DNA of 64,000 nucleotides from CAILZL01 sp963748005 (GTDB lineage: Bacteria; Pseudomonadota; Gammaproteobacteria; Steroidobacterales; Steroidobacteraceae), in contig CAVVHH010000002.1 of assembly GCA_963748005.1 (NCBI GenBank), positions 3,410,001 through 3,474,000 on the forward strand, written 5' to 3'. Below are positions 18,028 through 26,189 of the stretch, in pieces. Made by a program: the position numbers and the translations under genes. A model generated the notes under the pieces. That model saw only the letters and a list, made by a program, of their open reading frames with translations, was not told the DNA's origin and searched no databases. Each line of letters starts with the position of its first letter. The first letter of the stretch is position 1.

Positions 18028-19220
18028 TCTATGATGTCGAAGCAATCAAGATATTCAGTCTTCATGCTCAGTCCCAGCCCGGGTTTGTTGTCATCGAGCT
18101 GCAGGAAACCTTGCTCCGCCACCGGATCGCCGTCGAAGATGTAGTAGAACAGTTCGTTGCCGACTTCCACATCGTGAATGGGGAAGTACTCGCTGATGGG
18201 GCAGTTCAAACTGCTCATCGTCAGGTGGTAGTTGTGCATCTGGCCGGCATGCGGGACTACCGGCACGCTGTAGGCTTCGCATAGCGCATTGATCTTGTGT
18301 GCCATTGTGATGCCGCCGACACGATTGGTATCGTACTGCACCACGCTCACTGCCTTGCGGTCGAGCAGTTGCTTGAACCCATACAGGCTGAATTCGTGCT
18401 CACCTCCCGAAATGGGAATGCTGGTGAGCTGATTGAGTTCGACATAGCCATCGATGTCGTCAGCGATCACAGGTTCTTCAAGCCAGCGCGGTTGATATCG
18501 CTCAAGCTTGGGCAACATGCGCTTGGCGTATTCGAGGTTCCAGCCCATATAGCACTCGAGCATCAGGTCGTTGTCATCGCCGATCACATCGCGTACCGCG
18601 GCGACCGCTTTCAGGTTCTCAACCATGCCCTGCGGGCCGTGAGCCGGGCCATAGCCAAAGCGCATCTTGAATGCATTGAAGCCCTGGTCAAGAAACACCT
18701 TGGCCTCGCGCTGCATCTCCTTGAGATCGGTGTGATACAGCTTGCTGTAGTAGCAAGGGATCCTTTCCTTGGTGCGACCGCCCAGCAGCTTGAAGACTGG
18801 CTTGTTGGTGCTCTTGCCCAGAATATCCCAGATTGCAATGTCGATGGCGGAGATTGCCGCCATGCCCACGCCCTTGCGACCCCAGGCATGCGTAGCGCGG
18901 TACATCCGCTGGCTCAGGTATTCGTAGTCCCAGGGATCCTGGCCGATTACCAATGGTGTGAGGTATTCGTCGATAATCGCTTTGGCGATACGCGGCGCCA
19001 GGGCGACGTTCCCTAATCCCACAATGCCGTCGTCGGTCTCGATCTCGACCACGGTCCAGCCGTGGAATCGGAATGTGTTCATCGTGTCCTTGCCCGCCGC
19101 ATGCGCGTTGGCCCGGTTGTCGTAAATCAGGTCCATGGCGTTTGAGCAGAAATTGCCTTGCGGGGGCACGGTTTTGCCCTTCCACTCAAAGACTCGGCAG
19201 CGGACGGATTTAATCTTCAT
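18024..19220 (-). CDS. Enolase-superfamily (mandelate racemase/muconate lactonizing type) sugar-acid dehydratase
   Basis: 398 residues. Two-domain enolase-superfamily protein: N-terminal capping part with VEIETDDGIVGLGN, then a barrel with FKMRFGYGPAHGPQG (basic residues of the second strand), LECYMGW and LEEPV and SGGEHE (three acidic metal ligands), and VVPHAGQMHNYH (general-base His region). This fits dehydration of an aldonate or uronate to its 2-keto-3-deoxy acid, the substrate type of the next gene. Rhamnonate, fuconate, arabinonate or galactarate are all possible. It is the first intact gene of the (-) operon; directly upstream is a decayed FadR-type regulator with its operator. Confidence 0.88.
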   Translation of the reverse strand: MKIKSVRCRVFEWKGKTVPPQGNFCSNAMDLIYDNRANAHAAGKDTMNTFRFHGWTVVEIETDDGIVGLGNVALAPRIAKAIIDEYLTPLVIGQDPWDYEYLSQRMYRATHAWGRKGVGMAAISAIDIAIWDILGKSTNKPVFKLLGGRTKERIPCYYSKLYHTDLKEMQREAKVFLDQGFNAFKMRFGYGPAHGPQGMVENLKAVAAVRDVIGDDNDLMLECYMGWNLEYAKRMLPKLERYQPRWLEEPVIADDIDGYVELNQLTSIPISGGEHEFSLYGFKQLLDRKAVSVVQYDTNRVGGITMAHKINALCEAYSVPVVPHAGQMHNYHLTMSSLNCPISEYFPIHDVEVGNELFYYIFDGDPVAEQGFLQLDDNKPGLGLSMKTEYLDCFDIIE

Positions 19221-19229
19221 GCATGAACC

Positions 19230-19479
19230 TTAGCGAGAGTGATGCAGAACGGTCGAGGTTGGCTCGCCCACGCCGCTGGCGATCTGAAAGTATTGAGAGC
19301 TTCGAACCTGAATTTGTCCTTGTAACGCAACTCGTACCTGTGCAGACGCCATTTCATTTTTTGAAGAAGGCTCATTTCCTGGTCGTAGCAGGGCGGAATG
19401 GTAGTTGCTGATTTTGTCGCTGGCAGCAAGATTGGTCGATGTTGCCTTGGCCACCAGGAATACGAGCAATGATTTCCAT
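19230..19479 (-). pseudogene. Relic of a FadR-type (GntR/FCD) regulator, N-terminal part
   Basis: Reading on the minus strand from ATG 19479 gives MEIIARIPGGQG, matching MEIIHRIPGDHG of the intact regulator at 55322-56044. After a frame change it reads ASDKISNYHSALLRPGNEPSS, matching ISDKLAYMIHSGLLRPGDELPS, the winged-helix DNA-binding domain. The rest of that domain and the whole FCD domain are missing or scrambled. It sits 10 bases upstream of the sugar-acid operon, so it was probably that operon's own regulator gene; its operator (19527-19547) is preserved. Confidence 0.8.
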
Positions 19480-19526
19480 GTGTGCTTCTATAGTGCGAAA
19501 AAACGCTGGAGATTAATGTTGTTGAG

Positions 19527-19547
19527 CTGGTATAAACAGCATACCAG
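19527..19547. promoter_or_regulatory. FadR-type operator 1
   Basis: CTGGTAT, seven bases, ATACCAG: a perfect inverted repeat. It lies 48 bases upstream of the relic regulator's start and therefore upstream of the whole (-) sugar-acid operon. It is one of seven sites of the same form in the window. Confidence 0.8.
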
Positions 19548-19873
19548 TATAAGAGTCAGAATTCCAAGCGAGCTTCTGCACTACCGGGCACGGATGTGGC
19601 TGGTAGTTGTATTGCTGTGCCCATTGCCGGTGGAAGTGCGGAATGCGTCAAAAAAATAGTCAGGAAGCAAATCAAGACCGAAAATGAAGAGGCAGACACG
19701 GTCATAAGCTAAAAATTCGTACCAGCGTAATCACGATCAAGCAAATATTTCATACCCTCCAATCGATTGATATAACCATTTACTTCGGCAATTGAATCGG
19801 CCCGCTGCGCAGGCGCACAAGCTGTCGCGGTTGCTTCCCTGTCCTGCGTTAACTTGAAATCCAAAGTATTCGA

Positions 19874-19894
19874 CTGGTATAGTAAACAGACCAG
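19874..19894. promoter_or_regulatory. FadR-type operator 2
   Basis: CTGGTAT, seven bases, AGACCAG. It ends 29 bases before the ATG of methyltransferase-fold copy B at 19924, a position that would block a promoter of the long (+) cluster 19924-28088. Confidence 0.75.
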
Positions 19895-19923
19895 ATGGCT
19901 GGCCAATTTCAGGGGTGCTGTCA

Positions 19924-20727
19924 ATGATCAGAATGCATGTGTTGTCCAGGCCACTTTCGGTGATGCTTTGGATGGCATCTATTGCTGTCATGTCTGCATC
20001 GCTCCCGGCAACTGCGCAGACGCAGGCCAAAACCCCCAGCTCAACTGCGCTCCCGGACATTAGCCCCCTGGTGCATTTCGAAGCAGTGAACCGGCAGGAA
20101 CCAGCAGGTGACCGGCTGGGCGCACCGCGACGCATCGCCGCTGCGATCGTTGCGCAGGACAATCCCTCCCCGAAGTTGATCGTCGACGTGGGTTCGTTCA
20201 CAGGCGAGTTCCTGGAAGCGTTCATGCAGCGCTTCCCGACTTCGCACGGGCAGTGGACCGAGCCTGTTGATGGGAATCTCAATAACGCCAAGAAGCGCTT
20301 CGCCCGGTTCGGCGATCACGTTGACTACGTCATCGGCTGCCCATCACGTGATATCAGCCTTGGCTGTGTTCCCAAGGGCGTCGATGTAATGCTCACCTCC
20401 TGGCTTTCGATTCATCAGGATCTCAAAGGGATCCAGAAGTTCTACCGTGACGCAGCGCCGATGCTGCCGTCCGGTGGCTGGCTGATGAACCTTGATCACG
20501 TTGCCTATGGCGGTAGCCCGTGGGAGCAGCGGCTGCAGGCGGCTCGTGTCGAAGCGACGGGTGAGGGCCTGTCTGCGCTGACGGAAGGTCCTCCAGTACA
20601 TCACAAGGAATATGTGACACCGACGCTCGAAGATCAGATTGCCGCCTTCAAGGCAGCGGGCTTCGACGACGTTCAGGTGGTATGGCGCCGCTTCAACACT
20701 GTGCTGTTCATGGCCAGGAAAAAGTAA
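19924..20727 (+). CDS. Exported methyltransferase-fold protein (copy B)
   Basis: 267 residues, nearly identical to copy A (13959-14762), with the same signal peptide core (SVMLWMASIAVMSAS), motif I VDVGSFTGEFLEAF, WTEPVDGN loop and conserved Cys pair in GCPSRDISLGC. ATG 19924 follows AGGGG with eight bases between. It is the first gene after operator 2 and leads the run of methyltransferase and esterase-like genes. The 3' 208 bases equal copy A exactly while the middle differs at many silent sites, a sign of gene conversion. Confidence 0.88.
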   Translation: MIRMHVLSRPLSVMLWMASIAVMSASLPATAQTQAKTPSSTALPDISPLVHFEAVNRQEPAGDRLGAPRRIAAAIVAQDNPSPKLIVDVGSFTGEFLEAFMQRFPTSHGQWTEPVDGNLNNAKKRFARFGDHVDYVIGCPSRDISLGCVPKGVDVMLTSWLSIHQDLKGIQKFYRDAAPMLPSGGWLMNLDHVAYGGSPWEQRLQAARVEATGEGLSALTEGPPVHHKEYVTPTLEDQIAAFKAAGFDDVQVVWRRFNTVLFMARKK

Positions 20728-20734
20728 TCGCGGT
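20527..20734 (+). repeat. 208-bp perfect direct repeat, copy 2
   Basis: Identical to 14562-14769, covering the 3' end of copy B and seven bases beyond its stop codon. Same orientation, about 6 kb apart, flanking the convergent sugar-acid operon. Confidence 0.97.
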
Positions 20735-20916
20735 ACAGAAAGAAAACCAGAATGTTGACCTGCACCGTCGGGAATTGGCTGTAGGTGATCAGCAGCGCAG
20801 CCAATGCTGGCATCGCCAACTCAATGTAATGCTGGTTGCAGTGGCAGGCAATTATCCGAACGTGATCGATGCGAATTGATCGGATCCCATAATGTTCGGC
20901 GTTTGTATTGCCCTGA

Positions 20917-21720
20917 ATGCCAAATGAACTACTGACCAGGCGGCTGCGTATGCGTGCTTCGTTTGTTTCGTTGACGTTTCTGGTGAGTGCCATGATTGGC
21001 ATGCCGCTGGCAACAAGTGCGCAGACATCAACACAGAATTCACCGGCCACCTTCACTGCTCCGGCGATTGTAGAAGGCGGGATGACGTCAGCCAGACAAA
21101 AGGCGATGAACGACGCAATGCTGGAGCCACGCAAGATCGCCGCCAGAATTGTGGCAGCCGATCTTCCGGAGCCGAAACGCATAGTGCAGGTTGGCTCATT
21201 CCAGGGGGAGTTTCTGGAAGTTTTTCTTGATGAGTTTCCCAGGACACCCGGACAGTGGACCGAGGCCATTACTTCCAAACACAATCTGCCTGCTACCAAG
21301 CAGCGGCTTGCGCGCTTTGGTGACCGGATCGATTTCAAGTGGGGCTGTGCCAGGCGTGATCTTGGTCCTGGCTGTGTGCTTCCCAAGGACACGGATGTGA
21401 TCCTGATTGAATGGCTTTCCATTCAACAAACCCTCGATGCAATGTACCGCATCTATCGCGCTGGCGCCGAGCAGCTGCCCGTTGGTGGCTGGATTGTTAG
21501 CGCAGATCACGTGAGTTATGGCGGTAGCTGGGAACCGCTCATTCAGACATCAGTCAGGGAGTTTCGCCGTCCAGAAGTTGAAGGGCCGCCCGTTCACTAT
21601 CCACAATTCAGGGTGCCCACGGCCGATGAACAACTGGCGGCCATGAGGGCAGCGGGCTTTGACGCTCAGGTGGTATGGCAGTCGTTCAACACCGTGCTGT
21701 TCATGGGTCGCAAGAAGTAG
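20917..21720 (+). CDS. Exported methyltransferase-fold protein (copy C)
   Basis: 267 residues, diverged paralogue of copies A and B: signal peptide ending ATSAQ, motif I changed to VQVGSFQGEFLEVF (the Asp before Val-Gly is Gln), GQWTEAI loop, the Cys pair in GCARRDLGPGC, and GGWIVSADHVSYGGS. ATG 20950 is an alternative start giving a shorter n-region. It follows copy B by 189 bases in the same direction, and that gap shows no operator. The changed motif I residue makes standard SAM binding less certain than in A and B. Confidence 0.85.
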   Translation: MPNELLTRRLRMRASFVSLTFLVSAMIGMPLATSAQTSTQNSPATFTAPAIVEGGMTSARQKAMNDAMLEPRKIAARIVAADLPEPKRIVQVGSFQGEFLEVFLDEFPRTPGQWTEAITSKHNLPATKQRLARFGDRIDFKWGCARRDLGPGCVLPKDTDVILIEWLSIQQTLDAMYRIYRAGAEQLPVGGWIVSADHVSYGGSWEPLIQTSVREFRRPEVEGPPVHYPQFRVPTADEQLAAMRAAGFDAQVVWQSFNTVLFMGRKK

Positions 21721-21765
21721 GCGGGCAGCATGACTCAACTGCATCACTGCCCGTTACGGGGTGTC

Positions 21766-22497
21766 ATGAACAGAGTTCCTGTGATTTCTGCATTGCGTGT
21801 ATGCACGATTCCATGTGCTGTACTTGCAATAACCTTCATATTGTCTGCGGCTAATGCCCAGACAACCTCACAGATCGCGCCAACACGGGACGAGGCGATG
21901 GCGCAGCCCCGCAAAATTGCCGCCGCTATTGTGGCAGCAGACCTGCAATCGCCGAAGTTGGTGGTGCAAGTCGGCGCGCACCATGGCGAATTTCTTGAAG
22001 TATTCCTCGACAGGTTTGCCAGTGCCCGGGGGTTGTGGACCGAACCTGACAATTCCGAACCGAATCTTCCTGCCGCGAAGTTACGGCTGGCGCGGTTCGG
22101 TAACCGGGTCGACTACAAATTTGGTTGTGGCGAGCGAGACATCAGCGACGGCTGCGTACCGAAAGGAGCAGACGTCATCATTACCGACTGGATTTCGGTC
22201 CTGCAGAACCTCGATGGCATGTACAAAATCTATCGCATTGCCGCCGACCAGCTGGCGCCTGGTGGCTGGTTTATCAACATAGATCAGGTTGGTTTCGGCG
22301 GGGGCGCATGGGAGCCATTGCTGCAAACGGCTCGCAAAGGGTTTCGCCCGGAAAACGAAGCGCCGCCCATTCATCATCCTGAGTTCAGAACGCCTACCGT
22401 CGAAGAGCAGCTGGGTGCGATGAGAACCGCCGGCCTGGATGCCCAAGTGGTGTGGCGATCTTTCAACACTGTCCTGATTATGGGCCGCAAGAAGTAA
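21766..22497 (+). CDS. Exported methyltransferase-fold protein (copy D)
   Basis: 243 residues. Signal peptide (LAITFILSAANAQ), then the same core with VQVGAHHGEFLEVF, GLWTEPD, the Cys pair in GCGERDISDGC and GGWFINIDQVGFGGG. It is closest to copy C. ATG 21766 gives a compact signal peptide; ATG 21730, ten bases after the previous stop, would add 12 residues. It is followed after only 10 bases by the first carboxylesterase-like gene, so these are one transcript. Confidence 0.84.
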   Translation: MNRVPVISALRVCTIPCAVLAITFILSAANAQTTSQIAPTRDEAMAQPRKIAAAIVAADLQSPKLVVQVGAHHGEFLEVFLDRFASARGLWTEPDNSEPNLPAAKLRLARFGNRVDYKFGCGERDISDGCVPKGADVIITDWISVLQNLDGMYKIYRIAADQLAPGGWFINIDQVGFGGGAWEPLLQTARKGFRPENEAPPIHHPEFRTPTVEEQLGAMRTAGLDAQVVWRSFNTVLIMGRKK

Positions 22498-22507
22498 CGA
22501 GGACAGA

Positions 22508-23995
22508 ATGAATCACACGCGTCGACCAGATCTCAAATTGCGCATTGCACTGATCGCAATGTCTTTGATCACTGCGTTTGCTGCGGTGGCGGCCGACAAG
22601 GCGGCATCATCACTTAGAGACCCGATCAAAACGAATTCCGGGTTGGTCTCCGGTATGACGGTAGGTGGCAAGGGCAGGGAGATACGCGTCTATCGTGGTA
22701 TTCCATATGCTGCGCCGCCTGTGGGAAATTTGCGGTGGAAGATGCCACAACCGGTGACTCCCTGGAAGGGAGTAAGGAAGAGCACCAAATACAGCCTGAC
22801 GGCGACTCAGTACTACAAGGCTGACAAGCGCAGAGTGGTAGCTGATGAATCGCAGATGAGCGAAGACTGCCTGTATCTGAACGTCAATACGCCCGCCAGG
22901 ACCGCGCGCGACAAATTACCGGTGATGGTATGGCTGCATCCCGGCGGCCTGGATACCTCAACGGGTAACACGGAAACCTATAACTATCCGGCGCTGCCGC
23001 AACACGGGGTCGTGTTGGTAACGGTAAATCATCGCCTTGGTGCCTTTGGACTGTTCACTCACCCAGAACTGACGGCCGAGTCGCCACACAATGCTTCCGG
23101 CAACTACGGCATGATGGATCTTGTCGCCGCGCTGCAGTGGGTCAAGCAGAACATCGCCGAGTTCGGTGGCGATCCGAACAACGTGACCATCTTCGGTCAG
23201 GGTGGTGGCGCACAAAAAGCGATCTGGTTGCTAGCATCGCCCATGGCGAAGGGATTGTTCCATCGCGCCATCGTTGAATCCGGCGCCACTCTCAATTTCA
23301 ACAATAACAACGTTCGCGTTGATACCCAGGCGGAAGCGTATGTGGTGAGTCAGAAGTTCATCGCCAAGATCGGCACAAACAATCTTGCAGAGCTGCGCGC
23401 CAAGACCTGGCAGCAGATCGTTGATGCCATGCCGCCACCACCAGCCGGTGCAGAAACAATCCCTGCCGCCGATCACAGGATGCATCCGACCATCGACGCA
23501 TGGTCGATGACCGATAATCCCATCAACATCATCGATGAAGACATTGGCAACGATGTGCCGATGCTTGTCGGGGGCGATGAAGCAGAGACCGGTGTGTTTG
23601 AGGGCTATGCAGAGGACTGGCTGCCCGCGTTCGCGAATGCAAAGAGCAATGTCTACGTGTATCGCTTCATGCACGTTCCAGCCAATTGGAAGAGCGCTGG
23701 CATGAAAGCCCCGCACGGCTTCGAAGTCAGGTATCACTTTGGTGATCTCACCGGAACGTGGCAAGCGCCGCCCGGATTTTCCGCTGACCCGGGTCTTAAC
23801 AAGGACGACGAGATTGTCACTGAAAACACCATGCGCATGTGGGTCAGCTTCGCCAGAACTGGCAACCCCAGTGTCGAAGGCGTGATCAAGTGGCCGGCCT
23901 TCAAGGCAATTCCAAGTCAGGACAAGTACGTGACCATTGACGTGAAGTCCGAAGTCCAGTCGGGATTTCTCGAGAAATTCAAGCGAATCGAGTAA
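22508..23995 (+). CDS. Exported type-B carboxylesterase-like protein lacking the catalytic Ser
   Basis: 495 residues with a signal peptide (AFAAVAA). Carboxylesterase fold markers are clear: FRGIPYAAPP-like start (VYRGIPYAAPPVGNLRW), SEDCLYLNV, PVMVWLHPGG, NYGMMDLVAALQWV and GGDPNNVTIFG. The nucleophile elbow, normally GESAG or GQSAG, is GQGGG, so residue 232 is Gly in place of Ser. The oxyanion loop is also altered (HPGGL rather than GGGF). The acid (Glu360 in GGDEAE) and the base (His403 in PHGFE) are kept. It is adjacent to the paralogue at 24027, which has the opposite defects. Confidence 0.88.
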   Translation: MNHTRRPDLKLRIALIAMSLITAFAAVAADKAASSLRDPIKTNSGLVSGMTVGGKGREIRVYRGIPYAAPPVGNLRWKMPQPVTPWKGVRKSTKYSLTATQYYKADKRRVVADESQMSEDCLYLNVNTPARTARDKLPVMVWLHPGGLDTSTGNTETYNYPALPQHGVVLVTVNHRLGAFGLFTHPELTAESPHNASGNYGMMDLVAALQWVKQNIAEFGGDPNNVTIFGQGGGAQKAIWLLASPMAKGLFHRAIVESGATLNFNNNNVRVDTQAEAYVVSQKFIAKIGTNNLAELRAKTWQQIVDAMPPPPAGAETIPAADHRMHPTIDAWSMTDNPINIIDEDIGNDVPMLVGGDEAETGVFEGYAEDWLPAFANAKSNVYVYRFMHVPANWKSAGMKAPHGFEVRYHFGDLTGTWQAPPGFSADPGLNKDDEIVTENTMRMWVSFARTGNPSVEGVIKWPAFKAIPSQDKYVTIDVKSEVQSGFLEKFKRIE

Positions 23996-24026
23996 CAAGT
24001 CTAGATTCAATCCGGTGGTGACAAAT

Positions 24027-25655
24027 ATGGCGAAGCGTATTCATGTACTGACTGCAGGGCTGCTGGCCTGGTTGGCGCCGAGCGTCGTGCCCCTGCATGC
24101 GGCTGACTTTCCGCAGACGGTGCAGATCGACACGGGTGCCGTGAGTGGCGCGCCAGCTACGAATTCCGCAATAACCGTTTTCAAAGGCATTCCCTTTGCT
24201 GCACCTCCGGTTGGAAATTTGCGCTGGAAACCACCGGTTGCACCGACGAAATGGAGTGGCGTGTTGAAGGCCGACCATTACGGCCCGAGCTGTATGCAGA
24301 TTTACCGCGCCACTCCCATTCCAGGCTCAGAGAACTCAAGCAATGCTCCCAGCGAGGATTGTCTTTATCTGAACGTGTGGACGCCGGCCCGGAATGCTGC
24401 CGAGAAGTTACCGGTCATGGTATGGATCTATGGCGGCGGCTTCATGCAGGGTTCTTCATCGAGCCCACAGTTCGACGGCGAGGGTCTGGCGGCCAAGGGC
24501 GTCGTGAGAGTTCAGATGAACTATCGTTTGGGCATCTATGGTTTCCTGGCACATCCGGAACTGGACAAGGAATCGCCACAAGGCGTCTCCGGCAACTACG
24601 GCTTGCTGGATCAGATCGCTGCCCTGCAATGGGTACAACGCAATATTGCCGCCTTTGGCGGTGATCCGGGGAACGTCACCATCTTCGGGCAGTCGGCTGG
24701 CGGCGGATCTGTGCACTTCCTGTCGCTTTCACCGTTGGCCAAGGGTTTGTTTCAGCGCGCCATTTCTGAGAACGGACTTCTGTTCCACAATGATCCGTTC
24801 CTTCAGGAAAGAAGTCCTTCTGCATACAAGACGATCCGCGAGGCTGAGGCCGACAATATGGCCTATCTGCGCAAGGCTGGTGCTGACTCCCTAAAACAAT
24901 TGCGTGCAATGAGTGGGGAGCAGATCAATGCTCTGCCGAAGACGCCATTTCCTCCCGCGTTCTACAGCCCTATCGAGGATGGATGGCTGCTGCCAAAGGG
25001 GTTTGGTGAACTCTATGCCGAGGGCAAACAGAGCAACGTGCCGTTCATGGCTGGCTGGACCTCCGTGTACTACCCGGATCTGAAAATCACGGTCGCGCAG
25101 TATCAGAAGTGGGCCAATGCCCGTTTCGGCAAGATGGCGGGCGAGTTCCTGTCTCTGTATCCCGCTGCCACCGACGATGAAGCAGCACAACAGATTGAGC
25201 AGTCGGCACGCGATTCATATCGTACCTCAACATTTGAATGGGCAGCGGCAAGAGAGAAGGGTAAAGGTCCTTACAGGACCTACATCTACTACTTCAATCA
25301 TGGTCTGCCGGGGTCGAGCAAGGAGAAATTCGGCGCCGGTGCGGGTGCTGAAATTCCCTATGTGATGAACAGTCTTTCCAAGCTCACTGCCAGCTTTGCG
25401 AAGGCAGATCATGAGATTGCGGAGATGATGTCTTCCTACTGGGCAAACTTCGCGAAAACCGGCGATCCGAATGGCAAGGGTCTGCCTGCATGGCCACAAT
25501 TCAATGCGAGGAACAACATCACGATGCAGCTCGGCGATGGCACCCAGCCAATTCCGGCTGCGACGGATGCCAGGTTTGGTTTCTTCAAGCGTTACTTTGC
25601 CAGTCACCCACCAAGGTGTTCGTTCGCGCAAGACTGCAGCATCGATATGCAGTGA
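24027..25655 (+). CDS. Exported type-B carboxylesterase-like protein with Ser but lacking His and Glu
   Basis: 542 residues, signal peptide ending LHAAD. The fold is that of type-B carboxylesterases: VFKGIPFAAPPVGNLRW, SEDCLYLNVW, MVWIYGGGF, GNYGLLDQIAALQWV, and the intact elbow FGQSAGG with Ser223. By alignment with the neighbour at 22508, the acid position is Tyr348 (GWTSVYY) and the base position is Ala439 (GAGAGAEIPYV, where HxxEIPYV is usual). On its own it should not have a classical triad. ATG 24027 was preferred to GTG 24015. The 31-base gap from the previous gene implies one transcript. Confidence 0.88.
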   Translation: MAKRIHVLTAGLLAWLAPSVVPLHAADFPQTVQIDTGAVSGAPATNSAITVFKGIPFAAPPVGNLRWKPPVAPTKWSGVLKADHYGPSCMQIYRATPIPGSENSSNAPSEDCLYLNVWTPARNAAEKLPVMVWIYGGGFMQGSSSSPQFDGEGLAAKGVVRVQMNYRLGIYGFLAHPELDKESPQGVSGNYGLLDQIAALQWVQRNIAAFGGDPGNVTIFGQSAGGGSVHFLSLSPLAKGLFQRAISENGLLFHNDPFLQERSPSAYKTIREAEADNMAYLRKAGADSLKQLRAMSGEQINALPKTPFPPAFYSPIEDGWLLPKGFGELYAEGKQSNVPFMAGWTSVYYPDLKITVAQYQKWANARFGKMAGEFLSLYPAATDDEAAQQIEQSARDSYRTSTFEWAAAREKGKGPYRTYIYYFNHGLPGSSKEKFGAGAGAEIPYVMNSLSKLTASFAKADHEIAEMMSSYWANFAKTGDPNGKGLPAWPQFNARNNITMQLGDGTQPIPAATDARFGFFKRYFASHPPRCSFAQDCSIDMQ

Positions 25656-25690
25656 TGAATGACACGCGCTTACCAACGAGGAGATACAAA

Positions 25691-26140
25691 ATGAGACAGT
25701 TTGTTTTTGCCGCTATGATGATTCCGTTCTTCATCGGCAGCAATGCTCTGGTCGCCCAGCAGAATCCAGCCAGTCAGCCAGACCCCGCGAGCGGATTGGC
25801 CAAAGGGTGGATTGCTGATGAGTTCATGGACCCTGCAGGTCTGCCGGTCAAACAGGTGGACAGCTTCATCAATGAGACGTGCCGGCCTTCAGGCCTCGAT
25901 GGGATCCAGATCCTCACCCTGCAGAAGGGCCATAACGAGGTCATGAATTTTCACATCTACTGCCGGCAGGACAACTCCGCGTCCGCGCACTACAAGGTGA
26001 CCATGCTGCCTATCACCGATCGCAAGTTTGGTGCTGCGGTCAATCCAGTGGCCGGCAAGCCGAATGTCCGACTGGGCGCCTTCTACTTCGGTAAGGATGG
26101 GCAACCAGACACATTCCTCGTGATAGAAAAGACGCGATGA
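25691..26140 (+). CDS. Small secreted protein of unknown function
   Basis: 149 residues with a clear signal peptide (MIPFFIGSNALVAQ) and GAGGAG-like ribosome-binding site. The mature part has two Cys (NETCRPSG and HIYCRQD) that could pair, and a C-terminal block HYKVTMLPITDRK ... FLVIEKTR. I do not recognise the family. A shortened, frameshifted relative lies at 30993-31207. It is placed in the operon between the carboxylesterase-like pair and the large hydrolase. Confidence 0.75.
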   Translation: MRQFVFAAMMIPFFIGSNALVAQQNPASQPDPASGLAKGWIADEFMDPAGLPVKQVDSFINETCRPSGLDGIQILTLQKGHNEVMNFHIYCRQDNSASAHYKVTMLPITDRKFGAAVNPVAGKPNVRLGAFYFGKDGQPDTFLVIEKTR

Positions 26141-26189
26141 CCCTCAGGACGGAGTTTTCGCAGTGAGCGGGATGCTCAAAGGAAATCAG

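Noticed and set aside
17050..18144. 364-residue open frame on the plus strand
   Set aside because: It is antisense to the DHDPS-family gene of the sugar-acid operon and shows no family motifs.
20728..20916. Possible membrane-protein remnant on the minus strand
   Set aside because: A hydrophobic stretch can be read, but it matches no family I recognise and shows no start, so it may be chance.
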